64,000 nucleotides of DNA from DATAGF01 sp963834875 (GCA_963834875.1 CAWIDG010000024.1:186001-250000); one strand, 5' to 3'; counted from the first letter of the stretch, positions 34,741-45,420 are shown. Numbers and translations: made by a program. The notes: a model not told the origin generated them from the sequence alone.

Positions 34741-35291
34741 CGCGCCACCGCCTCGGCGCCCACGGCGGCCGCCAGGTGCGCCGGGTCGGCCGGGTCGTCC
34801 GCCGGGATCCGCCAGCCGGTCGCGCCGAAGGCGACCGCGATCTGGCAGGCGGCCGGGCCCAGCCGGCGCCAGTGGGGCCGCACCTCGACGTCGTCCGGCA
34901 TGGCGAGCCGGCACGCGGCGATCACGGTGAGGTCCTCGACCCCCCAGGAGCCCGGGCGCTCCTCGGTTCCCTCGCCGGGCACCGGGCAGACGGCGCGCAG
35001 GAGGCCGGTCGCGCGGGCCAGGCCCGCGAGCGCGTCGATGCGCGCGGCCACCCGGTCCGGGTCGCGCCCGGCGCCGTAGGCCACCGCCGCCTCGCTCGGG
35101 CGGCCCTCGGCGTGCGCGGCCGCGTGCTCGGCGACCGGGCGCTCCTCGTCGCCGTCGATCAGCCACCCCTCCGGGCCGGGGCCCCGCTCGACGGTCACCC
35201 GACCGCCGGGGCCGGCGCCCGCGGCCCGCGCGGCCGCCAGGGGATCGCGGGCGGCCAGGAGCTCCGCGAGCTGCTCGACGGTCGCCGTCAC
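34737..35291 (-). CDS. MqnE-like protein without radical-SAM core
   Basis: 184 residues. The last ~100 match the C-terminal domain of MqnE/MqnC-type enzymes: DRVAARIDALAGLARATGLLRAVCPVP aligns with the ERVEHLLRLRELQDETGGFQAFIPL-type region, and VEDLTVIAACRLAMPDDVEVRPHW, RLGPAACQIAVAFGATGW with the final helices. The first 80 residues do not resemble the SAM barrel and there is no CxxxCxxC cluster motif. The gene is delimited by 4-bp overlaps on both sides (GTGA with the polyprenyl synthase, ATGA with mqnA), so no barrel was lost by misassembly. It occupies the operon slot where mqnE is often found. It may be a non-catalytic partner or a relic. Confidence 0.6.
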   Translation of the reverse strand: MTATVEQLAELLAARDPLAAARAAGAGPGGRVTVERGPGPEGWLIDGDEERPVAEHAAAHAEGRPSEAAVAYGAGRDPDRVAARIDALAGLARATGLLRAVCPVPGEGTEERPGSWGVEDLTVIAACRLAMPDDVEVRPHWRRLGPAACQIAVAFGATGWRIPADDPADPAHLAAAVGAEAVAR

Positions 35292-36271
35292 GAGAAGCGG
35301 TCCACCACGCCGTCGGCGATCTCGCGCAACGCCGCCAGGTCGGCGCCGTCGGCCGGCCCCTCACGGATGGCTCCGCGCGCGGCCGCCACGTAGGCGAGCG
35401 CCCGCTCGCGCGCGATCTCGAGGGCCGGGTGGGCGGCGAGGCGGTCGCAGAGGTGCTCCAGGCCCGGCCCCTCGCAGGCGTCGGCGACGTGGGGGCGCAG
35501 CCCGGGCTCGAGCTGGAGGGCGATGATCACCGGCAGGGTGACCGTGCCGTCGCAGAGGTCCGTGCCGCGGCGCTTCCCGGTGGTGGCCGGCGCCCCCGCC
35601 AGGTCGAGGATGTCGTCGAAGATCTGGAAGGCCATGCCGACGTTCTCCCCGAACGCGGCCAGGCGCGCGGTGGCCTGCGGGCCCGCCCCGCCCATCAGGG
35701 CGCCGAGCCGGCACGCGACCGAGAAGAGGGCGGCGGTCTTGCGGCGGCAGCGCGCCAGGTACGCGTCCTCGGTGAGGGTGAGGTCGAAGGCCGCGCGCTG
35801 CTGGTCCATCTCGCCCTGCGACAGGGCCAGCGCCGCGCCCGCGAGCGCCTGGACGGCCTCGGCGGAGCGGGTGCGGGTGAGCTCGGCGAAGGCCCGGGCG
35901 AAGAGGAAGTCGCCCGTGCTGACGGCCCGCTCGGCCCCGAGCTCGCGCGCCACGGTCGGCCGGCCGCGCCGCATGGTCGCCCCGTCGAGGAGGTCGTCGT
36001 GCACCAGCGTCGCCATGTGCACCAGCTCCACCGCGGAGGCGGCCGACAGGAGGTGGTCGAGCACCGCCGGGTCCTCGAGGGCCGGTCGCGGCGCGGAGCA
36101 GAAGACGAGCAGCGGCCGCACCCGCTTGCCGCCCGCCGCGAGGGTGTCGGCCGCCGGCCGCACGACCTCGCGGGCGTGGCCGTCGACCGCCCGGCGCAGG
36201 CGCTCCTCGCACAGCTCCAGCACCGGCGCCAGGGGGCGGACGACGGCGGGGATGGGGGCCGTCGAGGTCAC
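35288..36271 (-). CDS. All-trans polyprenyl diphosphate synthase
   Basis: 327 residues of the IspA/HepT family. TLAAGGKRVRPLLVFCSA, then the first aspartate-rich motif LVHDDLLDGATMRRGRPT near residue 95, STGDFLFARAFAELTRT, the KTAALFSVACRLGALMGG helix, and the second aspartate motif AFQIFDDILDLAGAP near residue 220, followed by KRRGTDLCDGTVTLPVI. It builds the long prenyl tail of menaquinone. Chain length cannot be read with certainty. GTG 36271 overlaps the ubiE stop by 4 bases and its TGA overlaps the next start. Confidence 0.92.
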   Translation of the reverse strand: MTSTAPIPAVVRPLAPVLELCEERLRRAVDGHAREVVRPAADTLAAGGKRVRPLLVFCSAPRPALEDPAVLDHLLSAASAVELVHMATLVHDDLLDGATMRRGRPTVARELGAERAVSTGDFLFARAFAELTRTRSAEAVQALAGAALALSQGEMDQQRAAFDLTLTEDAYLARCRRKTAALFSVACRLGALMGGAGPQATARLAAFGENVGMAFQIFDDILDLAGAPATTGKRRGTDLCDGTVTLPVIIALQLEPGLRPHVADACEGPGLEHLCDRLAAHPALEIARERALAYVAAARGAIREGPADGADLAALREIADGVVDRFS

Positions 36272-36985
36272 CGGGAGGCCACCCGGCCGTGGTGCACGGC
36301 CACGATCCCGCCCGCCAGCGGCCGCCAGCTCACGCCCTCCAGCCCGGCCGCCGCCATCCGCGCGGCGAGCTCCGGCGGCTCGGGGAAGCGGCGCACCGAC
36401 GCCGGCAGGTAGGAGTAGGCCGCCCCGTCGCGGCCGAGGACGCGCCCGAGCCGCGGCACGACCCGGTCGAACCAGAGCCCGTAGAAGCGGCGCAGGCGGG
36501 CCGGGGTCGTGATCTCGAGGACCACCACCCGCCCGCCCGGGCGCACGACCCGGGCCATCTCGGCCAGCCCGGCGTCGAGGTCGGCGACGTTGCGGATGCC
36601 GAAGGCAACGGTCGCGGCGTCGAACGCGCCGTCGTCGAAGGGCAGCGCCAGCGCGTCGGCGACCTCGAACCTCGCCGGGCTCCCGCGGCGCTCGGCCTTC
36701 GCGCGGGCGCGGGCGACCATCTGCTCGGAGAAGTCGACTCCCACGGCCTCGCCCCTGCCGGTCGTGCGGTGGGCGAGCTCGAGGGCGAGGTCCCCCGTTC
36801 CCGTGCAGACGTCGAGCGCCCGGTCGCCGGCCGCCAGGTCGGCGGCCGCCGCGGCCGCCCGCCGCCAGCGGCCGTCGAGGCCGGCGGTCATCGCGCGGTT
36901 GAGCAGGTCGTAGCGGGGCGCGATGCGGTCGAACATCGCCCGCACCTCGCGCCGCGGGCAGGGTGCCGGTCGGGGACGCGCTCAC
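36268..36985 (-). CDS. ubiE: Demethylmenaquinone methyltransferase UbiE/MenG
   Basis: About 238 residues. VRAMFDRIAPRYDLLNRAMTAGLDGRWRR, SAM site ALDVCTGTGDLALELA, VGVDFSEQMVARARAKAE, DALALPFDDGAFDAATVAFGIRNVADL, and MARVVRPGGRVVVLEITTP are all diagnostic of UbiE. It makes the final C-methylation of demethylmenaquinone. In the reading shown, the intact frame begins with GTG 36945; but GTG 36985 overlaps the ubiX stop exactly (GTGA) and leads in with a natural N-terminus if one base is added near 36950. I therefore include it. Confidence 0.9.
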
Positions 36986-37620
36986 GGGAGCCGCCCCGGG
37001 ACGGCCTCGGCGCCCTCGCCCCAGCGAGCGACCAGCTCGTTGGGGACGCCGAGGTGGTGGAGGGCCTTGCCCACGACGAAATCGACCATGTCCTCGACCG
37101 TGCGCGGGAGCGTGTAGAAGCCGGGCATCGCCGGGAGCACGACCGCGCCGGCGCGGGTGACGGCGGCCATGTTCTCGATGTGGATGAGGCTGAGCGGGGT
37201 CTCGCGCGTCACGAGCACGAGCCGCCGGCGCTCCTTCAGCATCACGTCCGCGCACCGATGGATGAGGTTGCGCGCGGCGCCGGTCGCGATCGCGGCGAGG
37301 GTGGAGCCGGAGCAGGGGGCGATCAGCGCGGCGGGGGCCTGCGACGAGCCGGAGGCGAACGGGGCCGTGAGGTCGTTCAGGCCCAGGACGCTCACGGATC
37401 CCGGCCCGGCCGCGAAGCGCTCGACGAAGGACGCGACCACCAGGGCCGGGTCGTCGGGCGGGCCGGGCCCGGCCTCCATGATCTCGTGGCTGATCACGTG
37501 GGCGCCGGCGTCGCTCACGCAGAGGCCCACCTCGCAGCCGGCCCCGGTCAGCGCTCGCAGCGCCCCGCCGGCGTAGGCGGCGCCGCTCGCTCCGGTGACT
37601 CCGAGGAAGACCCTCATCAT
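36982..37620 (-). CDS. ubiX: Flavin prenyltransferase UbiX
   Basis: 212 residues. FLGVTGASGAAYAGGALRAL at the N-terminus is the FMN-binding glycine-rich loop; then APCSGSTLAAIATGAARNLIHRCADVMLKERRRLVLVTRETPLSLIHIENM (prenyl phosphate and FMN site) and VLPAMPGFYTLPRTVEDMVDFVVGKALHHLGV. UbiX makes prenyl-FMN for UbiD, encoded 2.4 kb away on the same strand. Start ATG 37620 (a second ATG is next to it) has GAGGGG upstream and a TAGCAT box nine bases before it. Confidence 0.93.
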   Translation of the reverse strand: MMRVFLGVTGASGAAYAGGALRALTGAGCEVGLCVSDAGAHVISHEIMEAGPGPPDDPALVVASFVERFAAGPGSVSVLGLNDLTAPFASGSSQAPAALIAPCSGSTLAAIATGAARNLIHRCADVMLKERRRLVLVTRETPLSLIHIENMAAVTRAGAVVLPAMPGFYTLPRTVEDMVDFVVGKALHHLGVPNELVARWGEGAEAVPGRLP

Positions 37621-37694
37621 CGCCCCTCGATGCTAGCGGCGGGCCCGCTCCCGTACGGCCCGGTCGGGCGGGGCGCCCAGCCCCGTCCGACAGT

Positions 37695-38461
37695 CTATCG
37701 GGGTCCTCGACGTCTTGTACTCTGGTTCCGAGCCCGCTGAGGAACGTGCCGATCTGCTGGTACTGCTCCGGCGTGAACCCGGTGAACGCGGGCATCACGG
37801 CGCCCGGCGGGTCCTTCAGGAACCCCTCGTAGAACTCCGGGGGGTTGCCCTTGCTGCCCTCGTCGGACAGGTTCGGCCCGGGGCCGGGCGCGCCGACCCC
37901 GGCGACCATATGGCAGCTGACACACCCGTTGGCGACGAAGAGCTCCGCGCCGGCCTGGGCCTCCGGGTCCTGATCGAGGCCGCTCAGCGGGAGCGACTCG
38001 CCCGCGCCGACGCCCTCGGGGGCCTCGGCGCCGAGGTAGGTCATGTAGCCGAGGAAGAAGATCACGGCGACCGCCGTCAGCACGGCGATCGGGCGGCGCT
38101 GGATCCGCCGCTCCGGGCCACGGTCGATGAACGGGGTCAGGATCAGCAGGACCATGAGGATGTTCGGGATGATGAACGTCGCCATGATCACCGGCGTCAG
38201 GTCGTTCTGGCCCTTGAAGATCCGGAGCAGCTCGAAGAGGAAGAAGAAGTACCACTCGGGTCGGGGGACGAAGTCGGTGCTCGCCGGGTTGACCGGCTCG
38301 CCCACCTCGACCCGCTGCCAGATCGCGAGCACGATCACGAGGCCGATCGCCAGGCTCGCGATCAGCAGGTCCTTGTAGACCGCGTACGGGAAGAAGGGCT
38401 TGCCCGCGTCCTTCGCGACCTGGTAGTCGCGCTTGTAGTACTCCTTCTGACCCCGGTTCAC
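37695..38461 (-). CDS. qcrC: Menaquinol-cytochrome c reductase, subunit IV-cytochrome c fusion (QcrC type)
   Basis: About 255 residues. The N-terminal half is the cytochrome b C-terminal part (subunit IV): FFPYAVYKDLLIASLAIGLVIVLAIW, PASTDFVPRPEWYFFFLFELLRIFKG with the PEWY quinol-site motif, then two more membrane segments. The C-terminal half is a mono-heme cytochrome c: AGAELFVANGCVSCHMVAGVG (CxxCH), PNLSDEG, VMPAFTGFTPEQYQQIGTFLSGL with the Met ligand. This split and fusion is the Bacillus QcrC pattern. The main frame lacks a stop; a shift near 37730 gives TAG 37695, which I take as the end. GTG 38461 overlaps the qcrB stop. Confidence 0.85.
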
Positions 38462-39292
38462 GGCTGCCCCTCGGCCCGCGTCGGCAGCGACGGCGGGACG
38501 TCCGCCGGCACCTCACGCCGCCCGTAGGGCAGCCGCTCGCGCTCCGCGGCCTGGCGCGCCTCCTCCTCGGCCCGCTCGACCGCCATGCGGCGCTTGCTGT
38601 ACGGCGGCTCCGCGATCCCCAGCTTCGTGATGAAGAAGAGGTGGAGGGCGATGAAGGTGATGATCGCCCCCGGTATCACGAGCATGTGTATCGAGTAGAA
38701 GCGCGCGAGCGTATCGGGCCCGAACTCCGGGCCGGCGCGCAGGATGTCGGCGACGTACGGCCCGATCACGGGGGCGGTCGACGGTGATGTTCACCGCGAC
38801 CACCGTCGCCCAGTAGGCCTTCTGGTCCCACACCAGCAGGTACCCGGTCAGGCCCATGAACATCGTGAGGATCAGCAGCAGCGCGCCGGTCACCCACGTC
38901 AGCTCCCGGGGGTACTTGTACGCGCCGAAGAAGAACACGCGCCCCATGTGCAGGAAGACCACGACGATCATCGCGCTGGCGCCCCACTTGTGCATGCCGC
39001 GCACGAGCCAGCCCCACGTCACCTCGTTGGTGATCGCGTCGATCGACTGGTATGCCGAGTTGGGGTCGGGCGCGTAGTACATCGCGAGGATGATCCCGGT
39101 GACCGCCTGCAGCCCGAAGAGGGCCAGGGCGGTGAAGCCGAGCGTCTGGAACCAGCTCGTCTCGGCGGGGACGTTGCGGAACATGAACCACTTGAACCCG
39201 GTCGTGGCCCCCGAGCGCTCGTCAACGTAGTCGACCGTCGCCTCGCCGACCTTGATGACCGGGTTCTTGGGTCCGATGTCCTTGGTCGCCAC
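38458..39292 (-). CDS. qcrB: Cytochrome b subunit (QcrB type, b6-like; frameshifted)
   Basis: About 277 residues with four membrane segments. WFQTLGFTALALFGLQAVTGIILAMYY, LVRGMHKWGASAMIVVVFLHMGRVFFF (first pair of heme His), LTWVTGALLLILTMFMGLTGYLLVW, and RFYSIHMLVIPGAIITFIALHLFFIT (second pair). It carries the two b hemes and the quinone sites of the bc complex. The frame changes near 38775 in ITxxP-IGPYVADILRAG. GTG 39292 starts 10 bp after the Rieske stop; the C-terminal 40 residues are a charged tail. Confidence 0.88.
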
Positions 39293-39302
39293 GCGCGCCT
39301 CG

Positions 39303-40013
39303 CTAGAAGGGGTAGAGGTTGGCCAGGACGCCGGTCACCGGCTCAGCGGGATCCTTGAGCGCGTAGGGCTGCTGGTCCGCGTCGATCGAGAAGGCCCGCC
39401 CGAGCAGGACGCGGTCATCGGCCGCGGCGCCGGTCGTCGGGCACCCGTCGGCGGGCGCCTCCTGCTTGGCGACCTCCTGGCCCTCGGGCGTGACGATCTT
39501 GACGTCGAAGCGGTCGAGCGGCCGGGGCGGCGGGCCGGCGGTCACGAGGCCGAGCGAGTCGTAGGCGCCGCCGTGGCAGGGGCAGGAGTACACGTCGCCG
39601 CCCGCCGAGTAGGCCACCGGGCAGCCGAGGTGCGCGCAGCGGTTCCAGATCGCGATGATCGCGCCCTCCTTGTGGCGCAGGTAGGCGCGCCGGTCCGACT
39701 CGGGGTAGGGCCCGGAGACGGCGAGGGAGGCGACCTCACCGTCGGGGAAGTCGCGCAGCGGGCCGACGTCGACCCACCGCCACTCCTCCTCCTGCACCGA
39801 GTCGGCGACCGCGAAGCCGATGACCGGGACGAGGATGGCCGCGGTCAGCACGCCCCCGGTCACGAGGGCGACGCCGCTCAGGAACTTCGTGCGGGTGACG
39901 TAGGCCGGGTCGTCGTGCGGGTCCGCCTCCGGCGCCGCATCGCCCGCGACGGGCCCGGTGTAGCGTCCGCCGTTGCCGTCCCCCTGGCCGTCAGCCAACC
40001 CTGACCCCCACAT
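39303..40013 (-). CDS. qcrA: Rieske iron-sulfur protein (QcrA type)
   Basis: 236 residues. A hydrophilic N-terminus, one membrane segment (FLSGVALVTGGVLTAAILVPVIGFAVADSV) and a Rieske domain with CAHLGCPVAY and CPCHGGAYDSLG, the Cys-His pairs that hold the 2Fe-2S centre, followed by the Pro loop TAGPPPRPLDRFDV. It passes electrons from menaquinol to cytochrome c. First gene of a qcrABC operon. The start is ATG 40013; GTG codons downstream are alternatives. Confidence 0.92.
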   Translation of the reverse strand: MWGSGLADGQGDGNGGRYTGPVAGDAAPEADPHDDPAYVTRTKFLSGVALVTGGVLTAAILVPVIGFAVADSVQEEEWRWVDVGPLRDFPDGEVASLAVSGPYPESDRRAYLRHKEGAIIAIWNRCAHLGCPVAYSAGGDVYSCPCHGGAYDSLGLVTAGPPPRPLDRFDVKIVTPEGQEVAKQEAPADGCPTTGAAADDRVLLGRAFSIDADQQPYALKDPAEPVTGVLANLYPF

Positions 40014-40070
40014 GTCGGGTGCGACCGGACCCCGGGCGCCCGGGGATTCTTTACGACGAGGGGGGCGTTT

Positions 40071-41531
40071 TCAACGCGACCGACCGGGGCCGGACGTCCC
40101 TTCGTCGATGCCGTACTCGCCCCACCTCCGGTTCGACCAGCGCCCGGACCTCGTCGCTCATCACGATCGGGTCCGGCCACGGGCGGACCACTCCCTCGCC
40201 CGGCCACTTGCGGGTCGCGTCGAACCCGACCTTGGAGCCGTAGGCGAAGTACGGCGCGGCGTGGTCGAGGGCGTCCACCGGTCCCTCCACCACCAGCATG
40301 TCGCGGCCGGCGTCGACGTTGGAGAAGGCCTGGAACGCGACCTGCGACACGTCCTGGACGTTAACGTCGTGGTCGACCACCACCACGCAGCGGCTCAGCG
40401 ACAGCAGCCCGAGGCCCCAGATCGCGCTCATGAGCTTCTTCGCGTGGCCCGGGTAGCGCTTGCGCACCGACACGATCGCGCAGTTGTGGAAGACGCCCTC
40501 CAGCGGGAGGTTCATGTCCACGAGGTCGGGGAGCGTCATGCGGATGACCGGCAGGAAGAGGCGCTCGGTGGCCTTGCCGAGGTGGAAGTCCTCCATCGGC
40601 GGCGGGCCGACGATCGTGGTCGCGTAGATCGCGTCGGCGCGCATCGACATGCCGGTGAGGTGGAAGGCCGGGTACTCGTCCACCGGCGTGTAGAAGCCGG
40701 TGTGGTCGCCGAACGGGCCCTCCGGGCGCAGGTCGCTCGCGTCGACGTACCCCTCCAGCACCACCTCCGACTCGGCCGGCACCTCGAGGTCGACCGTCCG
40801 GCAGCCGGACCATCTCCACGCTGCGCCCCCGCAGGAAGCCGGCGAAGATCATCTCGTCGATGCCGCGGCGGCAGCGGCGCCGTGGCCGAGTAGGTGGTCG
40901 CCGGGTGGGTGCCGATGGCGACGGCCACGGGCACCCGGCCCTGCGAGTCGCGCAGGTGGGCGGCCCCGTCCTTGTGGATCTGCCAGTGCATCACGGCCGT
41001 GCGCCGGTCGAGCACCTGGATCCGGTACATGCCGCAGTTGCGCGCGCCGGTCGCCGGGTCGCGGCTGAAGACCAGCGGCAGGGTGATGAACGGCCCGCCG
41101 TCCTGCGGCCAGCAGGTGAGGACCGGCAGCCGGCCGAGGTCGGGCTCGTCGAGCCAGACCTCCTGGCAGGGCGCCTCGCGCACGATCTTGGACGAGAACG
41201 ACGCCAGCTCGCGCAGCCGGCCCAGCGCCCTCACCTTGGCCACCATCCCCTGAGGCGGCTGGAGGTCCATGAGCGACTCGATGCGCGCCCCGAGGGCGTC
41301 GAGCGACTCGGTGCCGAGCGCCGCGCACATCCGCCGCTCGGTGCCGAACTGGTTGATCAGCACCGGCATGTCGCCGCCCGCCACGTCCGTGAAGAGCAGC
41401 GCCGGGCCACCGCGCTTGGCCATGCGGTCGGCGATCTCGGTGATCTCGAGGTGGGGGTCGACGCGCGCCGTCACGCGCGCGAGGTCCCCGTCGCGCTCGA
41501 GCCGCGCGATCCAGTCGCGCAGGTCCCTCAT
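40071..41531 (-). CDS. ubiD: UbiD family decarboxylase (frameshifted)
   Basis: About 486 residues of a prenyl-FMN-dependent decarboxylase. MRDLRDWIARLERDGDLARV at the start, GGPALLFTDVAGGDMPVLINQFGT, LPVLTCWPQDGGPFITLPLVFSRDPATGARNCGMYRIQV, HKDGAAHLRDSQGRVPVAVAIG, EVVLEGYVDASDLRPEGPFGDHTGFYTPVDEYP (active-site Glu/Asp region), and VVVVDHDVNVQD. In the futalosine route a UbiD homologue removes the carboxyl group after prenylation (MqnL-like). Frame changes near 40870, 40805 and 40110; the last restores WGEYGIDEGTSGPGRSR and a stop at 40071. ATG 41531 overlaps the upstream stop. Confidence 0.88.
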
Positions 41532-42044
41532 CGGAGGGCCTCGTCGAGCTCCGGCGTGGGCGGGAGCCCGCGCGCCGACCTCGGCCAGCCCGGACGGGTC
41601 CCCCTCGACTCGCAGCGACCGCTTGGCCTCGAGCAGGCGCGCGCCCACCTCGTCGGCGTCCGGCGACCCGCGGGCGGCGATCGCCGCCGCGGTCGCTCGC
41701 CAGAGGGGCGCGAGGGCGTCGCGGCCGCCCGACGCGACGACGCCCGCCCCCAGGGCGATGAGGTCGGCGAGCGCCTCGATCACGAAGAGGTCGCCGGCCT
41801 CGGCGATCCGAACCAGGCCGTGGGCGTAGCAGTAGTCGCCGGCCAGCACCTCGCGGCCGGGCTCGCTGGGGGCGAGGTGGCGGGGGCGGCCGTAGTGCAG
41901 GAGGAACCCCTCCAGGATCAGGTCGAGGCCGGCCGCCTGGGCGGGGGTCAGCGGCGGCGAGACGAGCGGCGCCAGCAGGGGCTCGGCGGGCGGCTCGACC
42001 AGCTCCGCCGCGAGCGCGGGCTCCTGGGCGAGGACCGCTCTCAC
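41528..42044 (-). CDS. Unknown alpha-helical protein between hemL and ubiD (frameshift near 3' end)
   Basis: About 171 residues, almost all helix-forming. The segment GREVLAGDYCYAHGLVRIAEAGDLFVIEALADLIALGAGV faintly recalls the GDYLLARA helix of polyprenyl synthases, and LLEAKRSLRVEGDPSGLAEVG follows. No aspartate-rich motif, so it is not an active prenyl transferase. Both ends overlap neighbours by 4 bases: GTG 42044 with the hemL stop and TGA 41528 with the ubiD start once a base shift near 41560 is allowed. Strict coupling suggests a role in heme or menaquinone synthesis. I do not recognise the family. Confidence 0.6.
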
Positions 42045-43292
42045 AGGGCCTCCGCGGCGCGCGCCAGCGCCTCGCGCGCCTCGCTCATCTCGGCCTCTCC
42101 GTGCGCCAGCCCCACGAACCAGGCCTCGTACTGCGACGGCGGCGGGTAGACGGCGTTGTCGAGCAGCGCGCGGGCGAATGCGCCGTAGGCGGACGTGTCG
42201 CTCATCGTGGCCGTCGCGTAGTCGACCACCGGCCCCTCGGCGAAGAAGGGGGTCAGCATCGAGCCGACGCGGTTGATCGTGACCGGCGCCCCGCTCGCGC
42301 GGAGCGCGTCCTCGAGGGCCTCGCCGCCCTCCTCCAGGCGGGCGTAGGCGCCGTCGCGGGCGAGCTCCGCGAGCACCGCGATGCCGGCGGCCGTGGCGAG
42401 GGGGTTCCCCGACAGCGTGCCGGCCTGGTAGCAGGGGCCGTCCGGCGCGAGCTCGGCCATGACGTCGGCCCGGCCGCCGAACGCGCCCACCGGGAGCCCC
42501 CCGCCGATCACCTTTCCGAGGCACGTGAGGTCGGCCCGGACCGCGTAGCGCTCCTGCGCCCCGCCGCGGGCGACCCGGAAGCCGGTGATGACCTCGTCCA
42601 GGATCAGGAGGGCCCCGGTGCGGTCGCAGGCCTCCCGCAGCGCCGGCAGGTACCCCCGGTCCGGCGGCACCACGCCCATGTTCCCGGCGACGGGCTCCAC
42701 CAGCATCGCCGCCGCCCCCTCGAGCGCCGCCTCGGCGGCCGCCGGGTCGTTGTACGCGACGATGCGGGTCGCGGCGGTCGGCGGCCGCGGTCACGCCCGG
42801 GCTGGAGGGCACGCCGAGGGTGGTGAGGCCGCTGCCGGCCTCGGCGAGGAGGCCGTCGATCGCGCCGTGGTAGCCGCCGGCGACCTTCACGAGCGGCTCG
42901 CGTCCGGTGGCCGCGCGCGCCAGCCGCACCGCCCCCATCACGGCCTCGCTCCCCGAGGAGGTCATGCGCAGCCGCTCGACCGACGGGAACGCCTCGATCA
43001 CGGCCTCGGCGAAGCGCACCTCGCGCTCCGTGGGGGCGCCGTAGGACGTGCCCAGGGGCAGGGCATCGGCCAGCGCCCGCAGCACCGCGGGCGGCGCGTG
43101 GCCCAGGATCGCCGGGCCCCAGCTCGACAGGAAGTCGACGTAGCGGGCGCCGTCGGCGTCCCAGACGTGGGGGCCCTCGGCGCGCGCGATGAAGAGCGGA
43201 TCGCGGCCGATCGCCCGCATCGCGCGCACCGGCGAGTTGACGCCGCCCACCAGGACCTCCCGGGCGCGGTCGAAGAGCTCGGCGCTGCGACC
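42041..43292 (-). CDS. hemL: Glutamate-1-semialdehyde 2,1-aminomutase (frameshifted)
   Basis: About 416 residues of a PLP aminomutase. SAELFDRAREVLVGGVNSPVRAMRAIG at the N-terminus, then YVDFLSSWGPAILGHAPP, RMTSSGSEAVMGAVRLARAATGR, GGYHGAIDGLL, LILDEVITGFRVARGGAQERY and LGKVIGGGLPVGAFGGRADVM with the PLP lysine, then YQAGTLSGNPLATAAG. It makes 5-aminolevulinate from glutamate-semialdehyde. The frame changes near 42780. No ATG or GTG is found at the expected start; conserved sequence begins at about 43292, directly at the stop of the upstream gene, so a base may be missing there. Confidence 0.9.
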
Positions 43293-44398
43293 TATCGGGA
43301 GGGCTCCCAGCGCGGCAGCGGCTTCCCGGCCAGCGCCAGGTCCTCCCACTCGCGATAGTCCGGCGTGAAGTACATCAGCCGGATCTTCTTGAACTCGTAG
43401 GTCGAGTAGAGGACCGCCCGCCGGTCGGGGTCGGTGATGCCGGTCTCCTCCGCGATGGCCGCGATGGCGTCCTCGCAGGCCTCCTTCGACCGCGCGTGGA
43501 CCATCGTGAAGATGCTGTACGGCCAGTCCGGGTAGGTGGGCCGCCGGTAGCAGTGCGAGACGGCCTTGAAGGCGGCCATGCGCGGCCCGAGCGCGTCGAG
43601 CTCCTCCTCCGGGACCTTCCAGACGGCCATGCCGTTGGCGCCGAAGCCGGCCCGCCGGTGGTTGAGGACGGCGGCGAAGCGGCGCATGTAGTTGCGCTCG
43701 ACGAAGACCCGCGCGGCCGCCAGGAGCTCGTCGACGGCGACTCCCGCGCCGGCGGCCCAGGTGTCGAACGGCCGCGGCTCGACCGGCAGGTCGCGCTGCA
43801 GCACCTCGATCATGCGCTTGTCGTCCTCGGTCGGCAGCACGCCGTCGCCGCGGGTGGGCGTCGGCCGGGGCGCCTCCTCCTTGGCGTCGCTCGCCACCGT
43901 GCCGGTCATGTCGAGCTGGACGTTGATCTTGTAGAGCTTCAGGGTCGGCAGCAGGCGCATCGACTCGGCGCGCGTCTCGGCCGCCAGGCGCTCCATGCGT
44001 CTCCTCGAGGCCCAGGCGCGAGCCGGGCTCGACGGCCAGCGTGTACCAGAGGTTGAACGCGTGGGTGCGCCGGTAGTTGTGGCTCACGCCGGGGTGCCCG
44101 CCGACGATGCCGGCGGCCTCGAAGAGGCGCTCGTCGGGATAGCGCGCCGCCACCAGGCTGCTCTCGTAGCCGAGCGCCCGCGTGTCGAAGATCGCCGACA
44201 GCTGGCGGACGATGGCGGCCTCCTTCAGCCGCGCCAGGCGCCGCAGCACCGTGTCCTGCGCCATCCCGATCCGGGCGCCCACCTCCGCGTAGGGCTCGGG
44301 CACGAGCGCGAGGCCCGCCTGGAGCTGGTTGAGCAGCTCGCGGTCGGCCTCGTCGGGCTTGTGGTGGACGCGCGCGGGGGTCGCGCCGGTGGTCGTCG

Positions 44399-44402
<4 letters not shown>
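43292..44402 (-). CDS. Fused siroheme decarboxylase-like protein (AhbA-AhbB / Lrp-like; frameshifted)
   Basis: About 369 residues with two tandem Lrp/AsnC-related Ahb domains. Domain 1: DRELLNQLQAGLALVPEPYAEVGARIGMAQDTVLRRLARLKEA, then VSHNYRRTHAFNLWYTLAV. Domain 2: DDKRMIEVLQRDLPVEPRPFDTWAAGAG, FAAVLNHRRAGFGANGMAVWKV, VSHCYRRPTYPDWPYSIFTMVHA. AhbA/AhbB decarboxylate siroheme in the alternative heme route; lone homologues are often called Lrp regulators. One frame change near 43990 joins the domains. ATG 44402 overlaps the hemB stop (ATGA). Neighbours hemB and hemL favour the enzyme reading, though a heme-sensing regulator is possible. Confidence 0.75.
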
Positions 44403-45412
<1,010 letters not shown>

Positions 45413-45420
45413 CGCCTGGA

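Noticed and set aside
35288..38461. One apparent 1057-residue fusion of subunit IV, cytochrome c and polyprenyl synthase
   Set aside because: The middle of that frame lies antisense-like across ubiX and ubiE, which are in other frames and clearly real. The openness is due to a missing stop after the cytochrome and the scarcity of stops at this GC content.
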